The notes under the pieces are model-generated. The model did no database searches, was not told the origin of the DNA, and was given only the letters and a program-made list of their open reading frames with translations. Of a stretch of 64,000 bases of DNA, positions 59,340 to 64,000 are shown piece after piece (the first letter of the stretch is position 1; each line of letters starts with the position of its first letter). Made by a program: the position numbers and the translations under genes. The DNA comes from Trema orientale (Eukaryota > Streptophyta > Magnoliopsida > Rosales > Cannabaceae): positions 2,258,321 to 2,322,320 of the forward strand of contig JXTC01000007.1 in the NCBI GenBank assembly GCA_002914845.1, given 5' to 3'.

Positions 59340-62300
59340 TGTTCCTTGATAATATCTCCCTACACGTTTGGTTGCCAACAGACCCCTCACTAACTCCACC
59401 AATCCTGGAGATATAATTTAGACCAATCAGAAGCTCCGTGATTGCAGCTTCTGTTTTTGGTTGATTCGCATGGTACAGGGTCTACACGAGAAGCATATTT
59501 GTTTTCGCAACCTCATGCTACTTCTCAATATTTTGCTCAGAATGCCACCTTATCATGTTTTGAGCAAGTGGAGCTAGCCTTCCAATATCCGAAACAGTGC
59601 CAGACTCCATTCTGCTGCTAGGGCAGGATTGTAGACAGATGAATCCATAGTTTTGGCAAACAACTTAAGCTTAGCCCTCAAAGCAGCTCTTATTATTATG
59701 GGTAACATATTGAACAGGACATCTCTTGCCTCCGGACTAATCAAGTGAAGTGATGAAGCTAGTTTCTCAATCAAAATGATAACATTTGCATAATGAAGGG
59801 CCAAAGCTGCCTCCCCAAGAGTTGAAGCACAGACATTTAACAATTTACTTTTGGAATTGAACATGGCTAATTTCAAAAATACACTGTTACTTGAAGCGAG
59901 AGGTGCCTTACTTGAGTTTTTCATATCGTCAACATTTTTCACGTAAGTAGGGCTCAGCCTCATGGAACCACCAACTGTAAGCTTGCAAATTTCAACAATA
60001 GGAGAATAACTTCCTCCAATCATGCAGCCACTAAAAGATCCACGGTGCCGCCTGGATTTTGAATTTTGAAGCTTTCCACATTGTGTAGATGACTGATGAG
60101 GATCATTTTGCAACAAATCAGTCAATTTGTTCTTAACAGCATTTGTCCCTTGCTTTGAAATGGACCTCACAGGAGGTCCTAAAGAAAAGTCACAAAGATT
60201 AGTCTCGGTGGGATGAATAGTAGACTACAGATAAGCTGAAAAAGATTGGGAGTGAAGAAGACAATCAGAACTTCTAGGTTCATAATTATTTTTCCCCTCT
60301 TTAGAAGCCATGTGATTAACTCCAAAAACAAGTTTCAGTTTCTCTAATATTGTAACGAGCAATCTTGCCAGAAGCCGAACAATGTAATCATAAGTTCGCT
60401 GTTGTGAAAATAATGAATGCAAATGTATGCTCTCATAACAAATAATAAAGTATGAGTATCGAGTATCATCCCACGAAGACTGTAGTCTTACTAAGTACCA
60501 AAATTTAGCTAACCCTAATTTTATTTGAATAAATCAACTAGAGAGAAATTAAATTAAATTAAATTAAACTAATACTAAAAATAAATAATTAAAATAACGA
60601 AAATAAAATTTAAAATAAAGAGAGCATAGAACGAAAATTAAATGGAGTTTAAACCAATGAAAATAAATCTATGGTATCTGATTTCACCATAACTAATCCA
60701 CTCTAAATTTTCTATCTCATTAGCCTAAAATTATTCCCCTAGTCGATAGTCGAGATTCTCTAATTTATTCACTATCTTCTCCCGAGTTCAAGCAAAAATA
60801 CCCTTAATTACCAATTCACTATATTCCTATGTGAATTAAATTAATTAAAAATTCATTAAGATCTATGGAAACTCATATAGCGACTACACGAATCATGTAA
60901 ATATATTCCTATTTCACATGCAATTTATAGTTTTCAATCCAACGAACTAGACACATAAATCTCCTTCCAGTTTCATTATGATTAACAGATCATCTATTTA
61001 GTAGTCAATTAAATAGAAGCATTAAGAATAGAATTGAAAACTCAACTAGGAAAAATAATTCATAGACTAAATTGAAAGAAAATATTAAAGCATCACAGTT
61101 AGGCTACATTGTAGCCCTAGAAAATGAAATCTAGAATATAATTAAACTGAAAAAAAAAACAAAAATATTAAATGTAAATATCCTAAAGAAAATAAAAATT
61201 TAAAGCTGAAAATAAAATCAAACTAGAGAAATCACAGTTGAAGAGGCTCCACTCCGTTGCTCTGTCTCTCACTGATTTTCTCTCTCTTGACTATTGTGTT
61301 TCTCTCTCTAGAATGATGTGTTTTTCTTCTTGTCTCATAGTCCTTTTATAGCTAAAAAGAGAGTGTGTTTGAGTTATACATGGATTCCTATACTCAATTC
61401 TGATTGGTTGTATGATGTGTCAATTTCTTATTCAAACTCTCTTTTTCTCTCTCTTTATTTCACGTTTTTTATACAAAATCTGGTACTAGGCAAATAATCC
61501 CATGTGGCACAAAAAGGTAGGCTCGGCATGTTCTGGGGCTATGGTTGGCTGAAAAGAACTCTGACTTTGACTAGGTGATGTGGTGACTTCTAGTTCGAGC
61601 TCAAATCCGGATGAACGTAAATGAAGAGCACACGATGAGACATGCCTGACACCCACTGCGACAGCTTTCTTCTGCCTGGGGCCCAGATGTTGGCTTCTTA
61701 AGCCGTCCACTCGCCTTCCTCAGCATGTGCGCTACACGCGCCAATCCTGTGCATCCGTCATCTTGATCCGACGACATGAAATCGTCCAAAATCCTTTTTT
61801 TTTTTTTTCTTCTTCTTCTTTTTTGTTTCACCTAAATCAAACAAAATTATATTAAATCAAAATCCTAAACCTAATAAAATTCTAATTCAAATTAAATTAA
61901 CTTAATCAAATTAAATTCAAACACCTAAACCTAATAAAATAACATAAAATTAAATAAAACTAAATCTAAACCAAAATGAAATAAAACAACTTAAATTACT
62001 TAAAATCTAAATTAAAATTACTCTAGGACACACATTTTTAATGAATAAAATAGCACAATTAACTCTATTTTTATAGAGTTATCATTCGCACAGATGGAGA
62101 CAACCCTCATAGATTTTTCACCTCTTGATGTTGCCACATTACCTTTTGCTGAAATTCAAGCAATTTCACCCAATCTAATTGAGAATTTTTCAGCATTCTC
62201 CTCAGAATTTGTTCAAGCTCTGCCAAAACCTCTTGCTCTTGTGATAATTGCATCGTAACCGCAATGAATCTCTCCATTTTCTTCACTTTCTTCTCCATTT

Positions 62301-62430
62301 TCTTCCATCTATATACCAAACCAAACCACTGAAAATAGATTTGAGCAGGGTCTTTGAAGAACTGTTCAAGGCGGTGATACAAAGGGTCTTTGCATCTCTT
62401 GCTAAGCCTAAACACAGACTATCAAAACTC
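59340..62430 (-). pseudogene. PSK SIMULATOR-like (DUF3475/DUF668) pseudogene, split
   Basis: N-terminal remnant 62430-62107: SVFRLSKRCKDPLYHRLEQF, YRWKKMEKKVKKMERF and LAELEQILRRM, the DUF3475-type region, ending at a stop after QHQEVKNL. An insertion of about 1.66 kb follows. Similarity resumes at about 60418 with QQRTYDYIVRLLARLL. After another stop comes the DUF668 part, 60170-59574 (LGEAALALHYANVIILIEKL, LPIIIRAALRAKL, LAAEWSLALFRILEG). A one-base deletion near 59577 shifts the frame (LAPLAQNMIRWHSEQ), a stop follows QNIEK, and the end reads TEAAITELLIGLNYI. PSI proteins of Arabidopsis affect growth and phytosulfokine signalling. This copy is broken in at least four places and lacks its N-terminus. 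Confidence 0.85.
60425..62087 (-). mobile_element. Unclassified 1.66-kb element in the PSI-like pseudogene (hairpin-ended family)
   Basis: It splits one coding sequence, so it is an insertion. The left end has GAGTATCATCCCACGAAGAC and CTAAGTACCAAAATTTAGCTAACCCTAA, paralleling the 54780 element. The right end has a hairpin AACTCTAT-TTTT-ATAGAGTT at 62061-62080. An internal CAATTAAATAGAAGCA near 61008 matches GATCAATTAAATAGAAGCAA near 55370. Possible flanking words GCAAATG and GCACAGATG could be a degraded duplication. No protein domain was recognised. Confidence 0.6.
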
Positions 62431-62439
62431 TTTAATTAA

Positions 62440-64000
62440 TTTGTCTAATTTATTAATTCTAGTATTACTCCACTAAAAATTTGGAATTGCACTCTCAAAG
62501 TTGTAGAATAAATTTACTCAGAAATCAGCAAGCAGTTCATCGATTTAATTGTTACATGTAGTTCAATCCTCCATAGACAATTTATAACCGGAGCTAAGTT
62601 ATGTTCCATTTACCTCTCCAATTACATTTTTATCTTTGTGTATCATTGATTCTCCAATGAATAATTAATTTATAAATATTATTATAAATTGAGTACTCAA
62701 AATGTTCAAGATCTGAATCAATACACAAAGAAATTATTTTTCGAACTTCCTTATGGAATGAATAGATTCCATATCTGTAAGTCATATTCCGAGCTATTCA
62801 TCTCATTATGCTATCAAGATATGAGTGATTCAGTCTGTTTAGAAAAACAAACCTTAACAAGTATGTTAAAGAACATAATGTTATAAACAGGAGTCTATAA
62901 CTATCTAGGATTAAGATTGATATACATATGATCATCTAGTGATATTATTTGAACTCTCAACAAATAACAGAATTTATATGAGATTCAAATGATATATGGT
63001 CATGTCCTATATAATCAAATTATATAATCTCCATTATGATGTTAACATATCAATAGTCCAGACAAGACTATTACATTCTCAATGTTAATGACCATATTTA
63101 TAATATTTAATTAAATATCTCATACTTTAATTAATTATTATGGACTATATTTAGTTTATTATCCACAAATTTAATCCTCATGCATATAATACTTATATAC
63201 TAAATTTGTAGTCACATTAATAAATTAAGAATTTTCTGATATTTAAAGACATACAAATTAAGCACAAATTTAAATACAAAAATATCATTTTATTAATTCA
63301 ACAAATATCCAAAATTACATGCTTTTGGGTCATAAATCCCAAAAATTTGTATCCCTGAAAGTAACATATTTTTGGGCCTAGTATAGTGGTTTACAGCTTT
63401 TGTTATTGTTCAAAGAGAAAACTACACTAAGCGCCCCATTTTAGCACCCAATATCAATAGATGCCCCTTTTTTGCAAAAGTAAATGTTTATTCTCTTTTC
63501 AAATTGATTTTATTTTATTCCGCTTTTGCCCATCTCGTCTTTATCACCCAAGATCAAATGACCTGGTTTGCCCTTAGGTAACTCAATGGAGTTCGTGAAA
63601 CTGGGTCAATTTCCCAAGCAATAAATGTTTTGAAGCTCCGTACAGCCTTCAAGATTTAGCAGTATTGGTCTAGAAAGAATTTCTTAACATTCCAAGATTC
63701 AAGCTACGAAGAAAGCCTATAACTGGTTCTAGGCAAAGCTCAACCAAACCAAATCAATTTAGAGGACAGAGCCCCATATAAATTATTTCTTGCATTTTTT
63801 TTTCTTTTTTGAATGTAATTTTTGAAGCATATAAATTTTGAACGACCTATCAAAGGAATATTGTTCGGGAAGCAAAAGTCTTTGTAAGAAGATGAGTATT
63901 TTTGTGAGATTTTTTCATAGGAAGATAAAATGAAGGGTAAAATTGGGATAACAAAACTCTATTGATTAAAAAGGGATATTACTGTAAATAAAATTTAAAA
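62440..64000. other. Right-edge region, no gene recognised
   Basis: AT-rich. The stretch around 63290-63350 (ACATGCTTTTGGGTCATAAATCCC) read on the minus strand resembles the start of a copia-type LTR, but no second end or target duplication is visible. From about 63420 to the edge nothing was recognised. Confidence 0.35.

Overview
This is nuclear DNA from a flowering plant, almost certainly a eudicot. The evidence is a set of spliced plant genes (KDTA with twelve exons, CYP76-type P450s with the single conserved intron), a PXC1-type receptor kinase, a PSK SIMULATOR-like gene and a dense load of plant transposons in AT-rich intergenic sequence. The species cannot be named from the sequence. 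One 264-base run of N (50347-50610) is an assembly gap.

Layout. 1-858 (minus): the 5' end of a PXC1-like LRR receptor kinase that runs off the left edge. 5977-9589 (minus): a complete, apparently intact KDTA gene (Kdo transferase), resolved here into 12 exons that join in frame to give 441 residues. 14429-29945 (plus): three intact two-exon cytochrome P450 genes of the CYP76 type in tandem. The first belongs to a different subfamily from the other two, which are close relatives of CYP76A. 31441-39600 (plus): remains of at least three BAHD acyltransferase genes (malonyltransferase-like), all broken by frameshifts, a nonsense codon, two solo LTRs and a MITE. 46023-46560: a decayed second exon of another CYP76A-like gene. 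59340-62430 (minus): a PSK SIMULATOR-like (DUF3475/DUF668) pseudogene split by an insertion.

The right half is a transposon nest. A 12.2-kb Ty1/copia element (46966-59148, minus strand) has both LTRs, a GCCTA target duplication, an initiator-tRNA-Met primer site and a polypurine tract. Into it have gone a long Ty3-type solo LTR (AATAA duplication), a piece of an aldehyde dehydrogenase gene, an unclassified element with a terminal hairpin, and a 720-bp hAT-type MITE whose empty site is preserved in the sister LTR. The same hairpin-ended element family also splits the PSK SIMULATOR-like pseudogene. Further left there are a tRNA-derived SINE with an 18-bp perfect target duplication, a 193-bp solo LTR just 3' of the second P450, and several MITE families, two copies of one of them inside the intron of the third P450.

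Function. The three P450s are the only genes likely to act in one pathway (specialised metabolism at the ER membrane). The BAHD remnants next to them look like a decayed neighbour set, so the locus may once have held oxidation plus acylation genes, but nothing in the sequence proves a joint product. KDTA (mitochondrial lipid A-like pathway) and PXC1 (xylem cell wall signalling) are unrelated single genes. I saw no prokaryotic-type system or CRISPR array, and no functional tRNA or rRNA gene.
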